A stretch of 64,000 bases of DNA from Olivibacter sp036959255 (GCF_036959255.1 NZ_JAWMTI010000003.1:310001-374000), one strand, 5' to 3'. Positions 35,458-44,490 are shown, counted from the stretch's first letter. Translations and numbers: made by a program. Notes: generated by a model from the sequence alone, not told the origin.

Positions 35458-35736
35458 TTATTTTATAATATCTCTCAGTTCCAAAGCTTTGATGATAGCA
35501 CGATATCTTGCGATATCTTTTTTATACAAATAAGATAATAAGGCACGGCGTTTACCTACTAACTTCTGCAAAGCTAACTGCGTAGAAAAATCTTTACGAT
35601 TTTTTTTCAAATGTTCTGTTAGATGCGCAATACGTTTGGTAAATAATGCTACTTGCCCTTCGGTTGAACCGGTGTTCTTGGCATTTCCCGCAAATTCTGA
35701 GAAAATTCCTTCTTTGTACTCTTTACTTAAATACAT
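35458..35736 (-). CDS. rpsO: 30S ribosomal protein S15
   Basis: Primary 16S rRNA binding protein of the 30S platform. The 92 residues include the S15 signature around NTGSTEGQVALFTKRIAHLTEHLKKN (split across about 21-46) and KLVGKRRALLSYL (about 58-70). The gene has a near-consensus promoter and a strong terminator of its own. In E. coli S15 lies next to pnp; here pnp is about 13 kb away. Confidence 0.98.
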   Translation of the reverse strand: MYLSKEYKEGIFSEFAGNAKNTGSTEGQVALFTKRIAHLTEHLKKNRKDFSTQLALQKLVGKRRALLSYLYKKDIARYRAIIKALELRDIIK

Positions 35737-35779
35737 TACTTGAATAATATTAAAGCGTTAATAAAAAATTAATTGGGTG

Positions 35780-35810
35780 CAAAGGTAACACAATTACATT
35801 TCCTTTCAAA
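35780..35810 (-). promoter_or_regulatory. Putative promoter of rpsO
   Basis: Minus strand TTTG (35810-35807), 19-base spacer, TACCTTTG (35787-35780): both boxes exact. Predicted start near 35774, about 38 bases before the ATG. Confidence 0.7.
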
Positions 35811-35886
35811 ATAAAGCCGCTAAATATTTTACAACAACGCATACCGGACGTAACGTAAAATTTTTTGTGCACCGCCTGGCAAATCC

Positions 35887-35916
35887 TTGGTCGACACAAA
35901 AATTTCTTTATCTTAG
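35887..35916 (+). promoter_or_regulatory. Putative promoter of the first thioesterase gene
   Basis: TTG (35887-35889), 19-base spacer, TATCTTAG (35909-35916, one mismatch). The predicted transcript start coincides with the ATGATG at 35922-35927, so the mRNA may be leaderless. Confidence 0.55.
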
Positions 35917-35921
35917 CAGAG

Positions 35922-36338
35922 ATGATGAATAACTATGCTCGTTTTGAGAGCGAATTTAAAGTGCGGCCGGATGATATAGACATGTTTCAGCATGTACATA
36001 ACAGCAAATATTTTGATTACGTATTGGCAGCTAGGTATGAGCAAATGGAATTATTCTACGGCATGACCATGGAAGAGTTTATGGATCAAGGTTTTGGATG
36101 GGTAGTACGTACCGCTCATGTTAACTATAAACGTCCACTAAAACTAGGGCAATACTTCATTGTGGAAACAGGCGTAGAAGAGATGAAGGACAAAGGATGT
36201 GTCGTAACCTTTGCCATCAAATTTAAAGATTCAGGAAAAGTATCCTGCGATGGTTGGTTCGATTATGCGCTTATTGAATTAAAATCAGGAAGATCGGCCT
36301 TTATAACAGAGGAAATGCTGGAAAAATATTCAATCTAA
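35922..36338 (+). CDS. Acyl-CoA thioesterase, hotdog fold (4HBT/YbgC-like)
   Basis: Hydrolyses acyl-CoA or 4-hydroxybenzoyl-CoA-type thioesters; cytosolic. From 35922 the product has 138 residues, the normal length of a single hotdog domain. The catalytic region RPDDIDMFQHVHNSKYFDYVLAARYE (about 15-40) carries the conserved Asp and the HVHN helix start. Either of two adjacent ATGs (35922, 35925) could start it. The frame stays open upstream to 35865, but that would include the promoter. Substrate not assignable. Confidence 0.88.
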   Translation: MMNNYARFESEFKVRPDDIDMFQHVHNSKYFDYVLAARYEQMELFYGMTMEEFMDQGFGWVVRTAHVNYKRPLKLGQYFIVETGVEEMKDKGCVVTFAIKFKDSGKVSCDGWFDYALIELKSGRSAFITEEMLEKYSI

Positions 36339-36393
36339 GCTAAGCTTTTTTGGGAATCGGCTAACGCGCACCATTCGGCCGATTTCTTCGGAG

Positions 36394-37395
36394 CTAATTT
36401 AACAGTTCTTGTTCAATTAGCTCCACGTAAAAGTCACTTTCTGAAAGGCCCGCTGCCCTTACCTGCTGTGGTATAAAGCTGGTTTCTGTTTGGCCTGGAA
36501 TGGTATTGATTTCAATGAAATAAAATTTATCAGTTTCCCGTTCCAAGAAAAAATCAACACGAACAAGTCCTTTACAGTTTAATCTTATATAAACTTCTTT
36601 CACCAATTTTTCCATTCTAGCTTGTTGCTCAACTGTTAAATCAGCCGGCGTAACTTCGTTCGTAAGACCTGGAATGTATTTTGCGTCAAAATCGAAAAAT
36701 TCCCGCGTAGTAATTACCTCTGTTGCGGGTAGTACCTTCAATCCTTCTTTGCTGTTGTAAATACCTACAGAAAACTCCCTACCGGCAACAAATTCTTCTA
36801 CCAAAACTTGCTTACCGGCGTTCTCCGTACCAAAGGCTCTGTCAAGCGCGGAAGCAAGTTCGTCAATTTGCTTTACTTTGGTCATACCAATGCTACTCCC
36901 TCCCCCATTTGGCTTTACAAAGTAAGGTAATTTCAGATCCTTTATAATACTTATCTCACACGCCGCTCTATTCGCGGGAGAAAGGCAAACCGAAGGGGCC
37001 AAATACAGGTTTTCGATTCCTTGCAGTAAATATTTGGTATACGCCTTATTCATTGTTAAAGCAGAGGTTAGCGTATCACAAGAAGTGTACTTCAATCCAA
37101 TCATGTCAAGATAACCTTGTAGCTTTCCATCTTCACCCGGTGACCCATGTATCATAATGAAGGCCAAATCAAATTTAACAATCCCATTTTTCAGCGATAA
37201 CGTAAAATCATTACGATTTATCTCATGCTTAATACCTACCTCATCTACATAGTACCAGCTTTGTTGTGTTAATATTATTTTATATACATCGTATTGGCTT
37301 GCACACAGCTTCTGTTCAACGAAAGCGGCACTTTTTAAGGAAATTTCTATCTCACCCGTAAATCCACCGGTAATTAATGCTATTTTTGCGTTCAT
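36394..37395 (-). CDS. ddl: D-alanine--D-alanine ligase
   Basis: ATP-grasp enzyme making D-Ala-D-Ala for peptidoglycan. Of 333 residues, the N-terminal part has AFIMIHGSPGEDGKLQGYLD (about 78-97), the central part the glycine-rich ATP loop KPNGGGSSIGMTKV (about 161-174), and the C-terminal part FFLERETDKFYFIEINTIPGQTETS with the metal-binding E and N. Convergent with the thioesterase gene and divergent from the PASTA protein; all these neighbours except the thioesterase act on the cell wall. A -7 box TATCTTTG lies upstream at 37424-37417. Confidence 0.97.
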   Translation of the reverse strand: MNAKIALITGGFTGEIEISLKSAAFVEQKLCASQYDVYKIILTQQSWYYVDEVGIKHEINRNDFTLSLKNGIVKFDLAFIMIHGSPGEDGKLQGYLDMIGLKYTSCDTLTSALTMNKAYTKYLLQGIENLYLAPSVCLSPANRAACEISIIKDLKLPYFVKPNGGGSSIGMTKVKQIDELASALDRAFGTENAGKQVLVEEFVAGREFSVGIYNSKEGLKVLPATEVITTREFFDFDAKYIPGLTNEVTPADLTVEQQARMEKLVKEVYIRLNCKGLVRVDFFLERETDKFYFIEINTIPGQTETSFIPQQVRAAGLSESDFYVELIEQELLN

Positions 37396-37416
37396 ATATC
37401 AGTAAAGTATTACGAA

Positions 37417-37424
37417 CAAAGATA
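37417..37424 (-). promoter_or_regulatory. Putative -7 promoter element of ddl
   Basis: Minus-strand TATCTTTG, exact TAnnTTTG, 21 bases before the ddl ATG. No TTG at -33. Confidence 0.45.
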
Positions 37425-37518
37425 GTTGAATATTGTTATCTTTATTCATCGTCTTAAAAGAATTGGCATACTTTTTACGTTTTAGAATTAAGTTAAAAAT
37501 TCAACGAGGACATCTTAG

Positions 37519-38283
37519 ATGAGCAAACTTTTTCAGTACTTAAGAACCCAAACATTCAGAAAGAATCTAATTATCGCTATTATATCCGGTGTGGTTTTTC
37601 TTTTTTTACTTTTTTATAGCTTGAGATTTTACACGCGTCACGGAGAATCAATAGAAGTTCCTGTTCTAAAAGGGATAAGCATTGAAAATGCAGTAGATAA
37701 GCTGGAAGCACAAGGCTTTAGATATCAGGTTGACTCTGTTTATCAAGCTGATAAGCAACCGGGCCTGGTCATAGAACAAGATCCTGACCCAGGAACTAAA
37801 GTAAAGCTGAACAGAACACTTTATTTAACCATCATCACAAAAAACGCGCCCGAAGTGCAATTACCGAATTTGACAGAGATGGCACTTCTCGAGGCGATTT
37901 CTACGTTGAATAACTACGGCTTAAAATTGGGAGATACTATTTATATACCAGACATCGCACGCGATCGCGTGCTGGATGTTAAATATGCAGGGCAAAAGAT
38001 AAATGCAGGGCAACCGATTCCTAAAGGCAGCAAGATTGATCTGGTTCTGGGGAACGGGATGGGTGATAGCGAAGTAGCTGTTCCTGATCTAGTGGGTTAT
38101 ACGCTTGATGAAGCTATATTCTCGCTAAAAGGTGCATCGTTGACATTAGGAACAGTGAAATATATGGGACCTGTGGTCGACAGTGCCAGTGCTCGGGTGG
38201 TTAGCCAGACACCAGAGCCAGATACAACTAACTTGAAAAAAGTCAGTATTGGCACACCTGTAAACTTAGCATTAAGCAATTAA
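37519..38283 (+). CDS. PASTA domain-containing membrane protein
   Basis: A 254-residue protein with a short cytosolic start, one membrane helix (LIIAIISGVVFLFLLFYSL, about 18-36) and three extracytoplasmic PASTA domains (about 40-110, 113-180 and 183-253). Each has the typical VPVLKGISIENAVDKLEAQG / P..G..V..Q.P.PG pattern. PASTA domains bind peptidoglycan or muropeptides; here there is no kinase domain, unlike PknB. It heads a run of tightly spaced genes (PASTA, mltG, thioesterase, YihY; gaps 11, 2 and 0 bases), suggesting one transcript linked to envelope growth. Inside the gene, a 16-bp palindrome at 37957-37972 is probably chance. Confidence 0.9.
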   Translation: MSKLFQYLRTQTFRKNLIIAIISGVVFLFLLFYSLRFYTRHGESIEVPVLKGISIENAVDKLEAQGFRYQVDSVYQADKQPGLVIEQDPDPGTKVKLNRTLYLTIITKNAPEVQLPNLTEMALLEAISTLNNYGLKLGDTIYIPDIARDRVLDVKYAGQKINAGQPIPKGSKIDLVLGNGMGDSEVAVPDLVGYTLDEAIFSLKGASLTLGTVKYMGPVVDSASARVVSQTPEPDTTNLKKVSIGTPVNLALSN

Positions 38284-38294
38284 ACCATCACATA

Positions 38295-39353
38295 ATGGAG
38301 ACAGTTCCTATACCAAAAAAAAAATCGATAGGCAGGCGGGTTATCAGCATCATCCTGATTATTGCATTATTGGCAGGTAGCGTTATTGCTTATACCTATT
38401 ACAAACGATATTTTGCACCTAACGTAACGGATGCGGAAGAATATCTTTATGTTAGAACGGGTGCCACTTTTAATGATCTGTTGGAAGATTTAGGCGAGAA
38501 GAACATTGTATCAGATACCGCAAGCTTTCGATGGGCCGCTGAGAAGATGGAATATCCATCGCGCATCAAACCTGGAAAATATAAATTAAAAAAGGGGGCA
38601 AACAACCGCACGCTAATCAACATGCTTGGAGGTGGATTTCAAGAACCCGTAAAATTGCGTTTTCAAAATATTCGACTTAGGGATCAATTTGCGGGCTATA
38701 TCGCGACACAGATCGAACCCGATTCCACGCTTTTAATTGCTTTATTAAACAGTGATACGCTGGCCGCCAAGTATGGATTCAACACAGATAATTTCTTTAC
38801 TATGTTTATTCCTAACACTTATGAAATGTATTGGAATATTGCTGCTGATGAATTCTTTGCCAGAATGAATAAAGAGTACAACAATTTTTGGACAGAAGAA
38901 CGCAAAAAGAAAGCGAACGATATTAACCTTACCCCTATTCAGGTCAGTATATTAGCCTCCATTGTAAAAGGTGAAGCACTTCATACAGACGAAATGCCGA
39001 AAATAGCAGGCCTGTACTTAAACAGATTGCAAAAAGGCATATTGTTACAGGCAGATCCTACCGTGATATTTGCTACAAATGATTTTACCATTCGGAGAGT
39101 ATTGAACAGGCATTTACGTACCGATTCTCCCTATAACACCTACATTTATAAAGGTCTGCCACCTGGACCGATCATGATGCCAAGCATTGCATCAATTGAT
39201 GCTGTACTCAATTATCAGAAGCACAACTACATTTATATGTGTGCAAAAGAAGATTTCTCAGGCTATCATAATTTCTCAACGAATCAGGCCGAGCATTTGA
39301 TTAATGCAAGAAAATTTCAACAGGCTTTAAACGAACGAAATATTAAACGATAA
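38295..39353 (+). CDS. mltG: Endolytic transglycosylase MltG (YceG-like)
   Basis: Inner-membrane lytic transglycosylase that cuts nascent glycan strands and sets their length. The 352 residues have an N-terminal membrane helix (VISIILIIALLAGSVIAYTYY, about 15-35), a LysM-like part and the YceG domain. The catalytic segment ASIVKGEALHTDEMPKIAGLYLNRL (about 217-241) contains the conserved Glu; the usual ExE is KxE here, with the second Glu retained. QADPTVIFAT and the SPYNTY...PPGPI segments are conserved. Eleven bases after the PASTA gene. Confidence 0.94.
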   Translation: METVPIPKKKSIGRRVISIILIIALLAGSVIAYTYYKRYFAPNVTDAEEYLYVRTGATFNDLLEDLGEKNIVSDTASFRWAAEKMEYPSRIKPGKYKLKKGANNRTLINMLGGGFQEPVKLRFQNIRLRDQFAGYIATQIEPDSTLLIALLNSDTLAAKYGFNTDNFFTMFIPNTYEMYWNIAADEFFARMNKEYNNFWTEERKKKANDINLTPIQVSILASIVKGEALHTDEMPKIAGLYLNRLQKGILLQADPTVIFATNDFTIRRVLNRHLRTDSPYNTYIYKGLPPGPIMMPSIASIDAVLNYQKHNYIYMCAKEDFSGYHNFSTNQAEHLINARKFQQALNERNIKR

Positions 39354-39355
39354 AC

Positions 39356-39769
39356 ATGCTGACATTCGAAACCCAAATTAGAGTACGATATGGTGAAACC
39401 GATCAAATGGGCTATGTTTACTACGGCAATTATGCAGAATACTATGAAGTAGCACGGGTAGAAATGCTTCGCAGTTTGGGCACTTCTTATAAACAAATGG
39501 AAGCCGGTAAAATTATGATGCCTGTTTTAGATTTAACCTGTAAATATATAAAACCGGCAAAATATGACGAATTGTTAACCATAAAAGTATATATTCGTTA
39601 TAAACCGTCTCTACGAATTAAATTCGACTATGAGCTTTTCAATGAAAACGACGAATTAATCAATATAGGAATGACAACGCTTGTGTTCATCGATATGAAC
39701 AAAAACAAGCCGTGTTTGCCTCCACAAGATTTTCTGAACCGACTATCACCACATTTTGAGGAGGGATAA
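39356..39769 (+). CDS. Acyl-CoA thioesterase, hotdog fold (YbgC/FadM-like)
   Basis: Single hotdog domain of 137 residues with the YbgC active-site pattern RVRYGETDQMGYVYYGNYAEYYEVAR (about 8-33), including the catalytic Asp in TDQMGYVYYGNY. YbgC-type enzymes hydrolyse acyl-CoA or acyl-ACP and are often found with envelope genes. Its ATG follows the mltG stop by two bases and its stop TAA is directly followed by the ATG of the next gene, so translation is likely coupled. It is only distantly similar to the thioesterase at 35.9 kb. Confidence 0.92.
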   Translation: MLTFETQIRVRYGETDQMGYVYYGNYAEYYEVARVEMLRSLGTSYKQMEAGKIMMPVLDLTCKYIKPAKYDELLTIKVYIRYKPSLRIKFDYELFNENDELINIGMTTLVFIDMNKNKPCLPPQDFLNRLSPHFEEG

Positions 39770-40771
39770 ATGAATTGGTTGCACCGAAAATTACTACATC
39801 TCAAACCTTATTACCTTTTCATCGAGTGGACTAAGATTGTGGTGCTTCCTGGTTTTGGCAAACTTCCACTCTATACCGTCGGCCTCTTTTTTTTTCAGGA
39901 GATCGCAAGGGAATCGCTGTTGAACAAGGCCTCCTCCCTTGCCTATTCTTTTATGTTGGCCATTTTCCCTGGTATCATTTTTTTATTTACACTGATCCCT
40001 TATATTAAAGTCTTTATTGAGGATTTTCAGGAGCAATTATTAGAGTTCATGCAAATGATCTTACCTGAAAATGCATACAAAACAATTGAATCAACGCTAT
40101 TAGATATCGTTACTAATCAAAATAGTAGGCTTCTTTCCTTTGGTTTTTTAATGGCTATGATTTTTGCTACCAACGGCATTCATAGCTTAATGCGCGCTTT
40201 CAATAAGTCTTCTCTCGTATTGGAGAGCAGAAGCTTTGTAAAACAACGACTGGTCGCCTTGGCTCTCGCCATTATGATTATTATGGCATTAACTATCGGA
40301 ATGGGTATCGTTACATTAGCCTCTTTTATTATCAATCACTTGAAAAATACCATCGAAATCACAGGCGGTTTCTGGGCTTGGCTTATTGGAATTACACGAT
40401 GGATTATATTATTGGGCATCTATTTCTTCACTCTCAGTATTCTTTATAAATATGGGCCATCTTCCTCAAAAAAATGGAGCTTTTTTAGTCCTGGGGCAAC
40501 TTTAGCCACTGTCTTGGCTGCGCTTACCTTTTGGGGCTTTGCATTTTATATCAATAATTTTAACACCTATAACAAACTCTACGGCTCGATTGGTACACTT
40601 ATAGTCATTATGATTTGGCTGTACTTAAACTCCCTTATCATATTGATCGGCTTTGAACTCAATGCCAGTATTGCTTTATCTAAACAGAGCATAAAGATCG
40701 TAAAACCCCGATTTAATAGCTTTAGAACCGAGGTTAAAGGTGAAAATAAATTTAAACACCTGAACAAATAA
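39770..40771 (+). CDS. YihY/virulence factor BrkB family membrane protein
   Basis: Inner-membrane protein of 333 residues with six hydrophobic segments, family UPF0761/YihY, formerly misnamed RNase BN. The first helix region has the ASSLAYSFMLAIFPGIIFLFTLIPY motif (split; about 46-70), and the last two carry WGFAFYINNFNTYNKLYGSIGTLIVIMIWLYL, both conserved. Exact function unresolved; recent work on the family points to phospholipid or envelope-lipid roles. It ends the PASTA-mltG-thioesterase run and faces the convergent Mla operon. Confidence 0.92.
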   Translation: MNWLHRKLLHLKPYYLFIEWTKIVVLPGFGKLPLYTVGLFFFQEIARESLLNKASSLAYSFMLAIFPGIIFLFTLIPYIKVFIEDFQEQLLEFMQMILPENAYKTIESTLLDIVTNQNSRLLSFGFLMAMIFATNGIHSLMRAFNKSSLVLESRSFVKQRLVALALAIMIIMALTIGMGIVTLASFIINHLKNTIEITGGFWAWLIGITRWIILLGIYFFTLSILYKYGPSSSKKWSFFSPGATLATVLAALTFWGFAFYINNFNTYNKLYGSIGTLIVIMIWLYLNSLIILIGFELNASIALSKQSIKIVKPRFNSFRTEVKGENKFKHLNK

Positions 40772-40796
40772 AAGAAGAACGATACGATGTTTAATT

Positions 40797-41795
40797 CTAA
40801 TTTTCCGCGGCGGACTTAGCTTCTTTCTCTTTTTCCTTTGCTTGTTTTTTAAAAAAACCTCTGAACAAGAAATTGTGTTGAAGCGCTTCCATATTTTGAT
40901 TTAACTTATCCGTACTTTCTTCCAAATTACACATGGTTTGTTTCATTGTCGTCGCCATCTCTTGGTCATTTAAAAGTACTCCTAAAGTGTTATCGCTGCT
41001 ATTCATCTTTTCACTTGCCTTTGTAAGATTTGCGGTTAAAGCTGCAGCGCTCTGTGTAACGCCCTGCAACTGCGCTGCGGAGCTCCGTAGGCTTTGGTAA
41101 ACTGTTGTATCTGTCAAAATTTCATTAGCTAAGGAACCTTCCGTATTTAATTTCGTCGTAAAGGCATCCAATGCGCTCGACACTTTAGCAGTATTTGCTG
41201 CTGTCTGAGTCAGGCTGGTCATAATAGATCTCACTTGAAGTGCCATAGTAGAATCAGTTAGGATAGCACCTATCGTTCCTTCCCCGTTAGCAATTTTTTC
41301 ACTTAGTTTCTTAATATCGCCTGTAATGGCCACAAGATTTTGATTGTTTACCTGTAAAGTGGCCATCATCTCTTCCGTATCAATACTTTTTACAGATTGC
41401 AAGACATCGCCTTCCTCAACTACTGCCACATTCGGACTTCCACCTTGTATTACGATGATCTTATTCCCGATAAAGCCTTCAGAACTTATTCGTACTTCTG
41501 CGTCTTTACGGATATAATCTTGCGATTTTTCCTCTATATTGAAATCAATTTCCACATGAGAGTTTTCAATTAATTTGATATTCTTGATGGTACCAATTTT
41601 AACACCGGAAAAAAAGACATTGTTACCAGCTTTCAATCCACCCGCATTGCTTAATACGGTTCTAAGCCCAATAGTTTTCGTAAAGCGTTTTTGATTTCCA
41701 CCGAGAACGAAGATTGCTGTAACAAAAAATATAATCCCTAATAAGGTAAACAAACCTACAATTACCGACTTTTTACTATCTGAATTATTAGCCAT
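40797..41795 (-). CDS. MCE family protein, MlaD-like
   Basis: Periplasmic lipid-binding subunit anchored to the inner membrane, part of the Mla phospholipid transport system. The 332 residues have an N-terminal membrane helix (SVIVGLFTLLGIIFFVTAIFVL, about 10-31), one MCE domain (about 40-118, GLKAGNNVFFSGVKIGTIKNI) and a long helical C-terminal part rich in T and S that probably forms the tube or coiled coil. It ends in a basic, then acidic tail. Three bases separate it from the ATPase gene; order on the strand is permease, ATPase, MCE. Confidence 0.94.
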   Translation of the reverse strand: MANNSDSKKSVIVGLFTLLGIIFFVTAIFVLGGNQKRFTKTIGLRTVLSNAGGLKAGNNVFFSGVKIGTIKNIKLIENSHVEIDFNIEEKSQDYIRKDAEVRISSEGFIGNKIIVIQGGSPNVAVVEEGDVLQSVKSIDTEEMMATLQVNNQNLVAITGDIKKLSEKIANGEGTIGAILTDSTMALQVRSIMTSLTQTAANTAKVSSALDAFTTKLNTEGSLANEILTDTTVYQSLRSSAAQLQGVTQSAAALTANLTKASEKMNSSDNTLGVLLNDQEMATTMKQTMCNLEESTDKLNQNMEALQHNFLFRGFFKKQAKEKEKEAKSAAEN

Positions 41796-41798
41796 ATA

Positions 41799-42572
41799 CT
41801 ATGCGATAAAATTATAATCATAAAATGCTTTGACACGTGCATCGTCCGAGTCAAAAATATCATTGAATCGACCTTGTCGCTCAAATTTACCATCCAATAA
41901 CATGACAATACGATCCCCGACTTCTTTTGCGCAGGTAAGATCATGTGTAATAATAATGGAAGATGTTTTATATATCTGTTGTACTTCGTTGATCAAATTA
42001 TTAATCTCCGTACAGGTTATTGGATCTAAGCCGGCCGTAGGTTCATCGTATAACATAATATCAGGGCGTAAAATCAAGGTCCGAGCTATACCTATCCTTT
42101 TGCGTTGTCCTCCTGAAAGCTCAGAAGGCATTTGGTTTAATGCTTGCAATAAACCAACAGAATCCAACACTTCACGCACCTCTTTATCAATTTCTCCCCT
42201 TGTTAGCGATCGTTTATTTCTCACCAGCGGAAACTCAAGATTCTCACGGACAGTCATACTATCATATAAAGCACTGTTCTGGAAAGAAAAACCAATTTTT
42301 AACCGTAAAGCCATGAGTGCTTTTTCATCCAGATCACCTACTTCTTGCCCTAAAACATTAACATTTCCCTCATCGGCCGAAAGCAAACCGGACACAATTT
42401 TTATTAACACCGATTTACCTGTACCCGATCGTCCCAAAACCACTAGGTTTTCACCTTCAAACAACTGTAGGTCTACACCTCGCAATACATGCAGATCTCC
42501 GAATGATTTACGAAGTGCGGAGATGTTAATTACAGGGTTTTGATAATTAATATGGGATAGCTGTTTTTCCAT
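41799..42572 (-). CDS. ABC transporter ATP-binding protein, MlaF-like
   Basis: Cytosolic ATPase of the Mla lipid transporter, 257 residues. Walker A GRSGTGKS (47-54), Q-loop SFQNSALYDSMTVREN, signature LSGGQRKR (152-159) and Walker B IMLYDEPTAGLDP (172-184) are all intact, with the H-loop THD near 211. The ALYDSMTV segment after the Q-loop is typical of MlaF. Two bases from the permease gene and three from the MCE gene; obligate partner of both. Confidence 0.95.
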   Translation of the reverse strand: MEKQLSHINYQNPVINISALRKSFGDLHVLRGVDLQLFEGENLVVLGRSGTGKSVLIKIVSGLLSADEGNVNVLGQEVGDLDEKALMALRLKIGFSFQNSALYDSMTVRENLEFPLVRNKRSLTRGEIDKEVREVLDSVGLLQALNQMPSELSGGQRKRIGIARTLILRPDIMLYDEPTAGLDPITCTEINNLINEVQQIYKTSSIIITHDLTCAKEVGDRIVMLLDGKFERQGRFNDIFDSDDARVKAFYDYNFIA

Positions 42573-42574
42573 TC

Positions 42575-43339
42575 TTATCCGCGTATACTTTGAACAATCA
42601 TTACAACTAACTGTTCCTCAATAAAAATGAGAAACATGGAAGCGACCACTGCGGCATTAGCAGCCTTTCCAACACCTTCTGTCCCCTTGGAAGAGTTATA
42701 TCCCTGATAGCAACCGACAATACCAATTGTAAATCCAAAAAAGCCGGCCTTTATAATAGCCTGAAAGATATCCAGAAAGGTCACCGTTTCAAACACCTGA
42801 TCAAAGAAACTTATAAAACTGACAGATTCATGCTGATAGACATTCAAAAACGACCCCATAAGACCGACAAATCCAGTATAACAACTTAAAATAGGGATCA
42901 TTATGGTGGTAGCCAATACTCTGCTGACGACTAAAAACTTAAACGGATTCGTCCCGGAAACCTCCATCGCATCGATTTGCTCCGTTACTTTCATAGAACC
43001 CAGCTCTGCACCAATATTAGAACCTACTTTCCCTGCAGCAATTAATGCCGTCACCAAAGGAGCTAATGCCCTTACAATAGCGATAGCAATCAGCGAGGGT
43101 AGCATTGCGGTAGCACCAAAATCCTCTAAAGAAGGCCTCGATTGATTAGTAAATACAATACCGGTAATAAAACCTGTCAAAGAAATGAGTGGTAACGATT
43201 TTACACCAACTTCATAGCATTGATTTATGATCTCCTTAAACTCGTAAGGCGGCATAACCAACTCCTTGAAGAATCGCATGATAAAGTGATGTACATTACC
43301 CAGCTGAATAAGCTTTTGGTCTATTTTCTTAGAAATCAT
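42575..43339 (-). CDS. ABC transporter permease, MlaE family
   Basis: Inner-membrane permease of the Mla system, 254 residues, with five to six helices. The conserved block GAELGSMKVTEQIDAMEVSGTNPFKFLVVSRVLATTIM (split; about 110-147) is the MlaE coupling-helix signature. First gene of the mlaE-mlaF-mlaD operon. MlaB (STAS), MlaC and MlaA homologues are not adjacent, as usual in Bacteroidota. The upstream leader (about 45 bases) contains a GCAC/GTGC hairpin. Confidence 0.95.
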   Translation of the reverse strand: MISKKIDQKLIQLGNVHHFIMRFFKELVMPPYEFKEIINQCYEVGVKSLPLISLTGFITGIVFTNQSRPSLEDFGATAMLPSLIAIAIVRALAPLVTALIAAGKVGSNIGAELGSMKVTEQIDAMEVSGTNPFKFLVVSRVLATTIMIPILSCYTGFVGLMGSFLNVYQHESVSFISFFDQVFETVTFLDIFQAIIKAGFFGFTIGIVGCYQGYNSSKGTEGVGKAANAAVVASMFLIFIEEQLVVMIVQSIRG

Positions 43340-43390
43340 TTGTTCTATTTATCAGCTAAGGGCACGAAGAATGCCGAGTGCTTTTTTTTG

Positions 43391-43398
43391 CAAAAGTA
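43391..43398 (-). promoter_or_regulatory. Putative -7 promoter element of the Mla operon
   Basis: Minus-strand TACTTTTG, exact consensus; predicted start near 43385. No -33 TTG. Confidence 0.45.
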
Positions 43399-43612
43399 GT
43401 TTTTTATTGAATAAATTCCTGATTTAGTAACACAAAAGTTAAAACGCTTCCATCTTTTCTCTATTTATGATATTTACATGAATTTTTTGATCTTTGTCTC
43501 TCACTGTTTATTTTAAAAAACTTACTTTTAAACATTCGTTTGATATTTTTTGAATTCAACTGTTACAATTTTTTTTTCACTTTTAACCATTATCTCAACT
43601 AAATTTAAATCT

Positions 43613-44365
43613 ATGACCAATAGAAGGAAATTTATTCAAAATTTGGCGCTCGGCACAGCGGCGACAATCAGTCTTCCGCAAATTGTTACAGCAGCCGGCA
43701 TAAAAGAAACATCGATTAACTTAACCGCAAATGATGTCATTTTGTTTCAAGGAGATTCCATAACGGACGCCGGCAGAGACAAGGACAAAGAAGAGGTCAA
43801 TGATCCTAAAACACTTGGAAGTGGTTATGCTTATGTTGCCGCTTCGCAGCTATTATTAAAAAAAGCTTCACTCAATCTTCAAATTTTCAACAAAGGTATC
43901 AGTGGGAACAAGGTATATCAATTGGCAGATCGATGGGATAATGATTGCTTAAGGATCAAACCAAATGTGCTGAGCATTTTAATTGGCGTAAATGACTATT
44001 GGCATACCTTGGCAAAAGAAAACCCATATCAAGGGACAATCGATACCTACAAAAATGACCTCAAAAATCTGTTATTGCGAACAAAAAAGGAATTACCTCA
44101 TCTACAATTAGTGATTGGTGAACCGTTCGCTGTAAAAGATGTTCGAGCTGTAACGGACGAATGGTATCCTAAATTTAACGAATATAGAGCAGCTGCTAAA
44201 GAGATAGCGCATGAATTCAATGCTGTTTTTATCCCCTATCAACAAGTATTTGATGAAGCAATTAAACTAGCTCCGGCAAATTATTGGACAGGTGATGGCG
44301 TTCATCCTAGTTTGGCCGGAGCAGCTCTTATGGCTCAAGCTTGGCTTAAAGCAGTTGGTCTCTAG
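43613..44365 (+). CDS. SGNH/GDSL hydrolase with a Tat signal
   Basis: Exported esterase-like hydrolase of 250 residues. The N-terminus MTNRRKFIQNLALGTAATIS has the twin-arginine pattern (N-R-R-K-F-I), so it probably leaves the cell folded. Catalytic blocks: FQGDSITDAG (S49), GNKVYQLADRW, GVNDYWH and GDGVHPSLAG (D228, H231). In several Bacteroidota such enzymes act as carbohydrate acetylesterases or rhamnogalacturonan acetylesterase-like proteins; no polysaccharide-utilisation genes are nearby to support that. The frame opens upstream from a TTG at 43550, rejected because it would hide the Tat signal. Confidence 0.9.
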   Translation: MTNRRKFIQNLALGTAATISLPQIVTAAGIKETSINLTANDVILFQGDSITDAGRDKDKEEVNDPKTLGSGYAYVAASQLLLKKASLNLQIFNKGISGNKVYQLADRWDNDCLRIKPNVLSILIGVNDYWHTLAKENPYQGTIDTYKNDLKNLLLRTKKELPHLQLVIGEPFAVKDVRAVTDEWYPKFNEYRAAAKEIAHEFNAVFIPYQQVFDEAIKLAPANYWTGDGVHPSLAGAALMAQAWLKAVGL

Positions 44366-44373
44366 TTATCATC

Positions 44374-44431
44374 TTTAGGAATAGCCTTCGCCTTGTTCAA
44401 TGAATTGGACAGGGCTAAGGCTATTCCTAAA
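44374..44431. other. Long, nearly perfect hairpin downstream of the SGNH gene
   Basis: TTTAGGAATAGCCTT (44374-44388) and AAGGCTATTCCTAAA (44417-44431) form a perfect 15-bp outer stem. The 28-base interior continues with GCC/GGC and TGTTCAA/TTGGACA pairing, so almost the whole 58 bases fold. No T-tract follows on the plus strand (AATTTCG). It could be a terminator without a T-run, an mRNA-stabilising 3' hairpin or part of a dispersed repeat. Confidence 0.7.
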
Positions 44432-44490
44432 ATTTCGAAAGAAAAATAGTTGAATTAAACGATTAGCCTGTACGGCACTTAGTATAAAAG

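Noticed and set aside
37957..37972. Perfect 16-bp palindrome GCACGCGATCGCGTGC inside the PASTA gene
   Set aside because: Falls in ordinary coding sequence for ARDRV-type residues; contains GCGATCGC but no array, so chance is the simpler reading.
44470..44480. GTACGGCACTT occurs here and at 50330-50340
   Set aside because: An 11-base match between two intergenic edges with no shared context; expected occasionally by chance in 64 kb.
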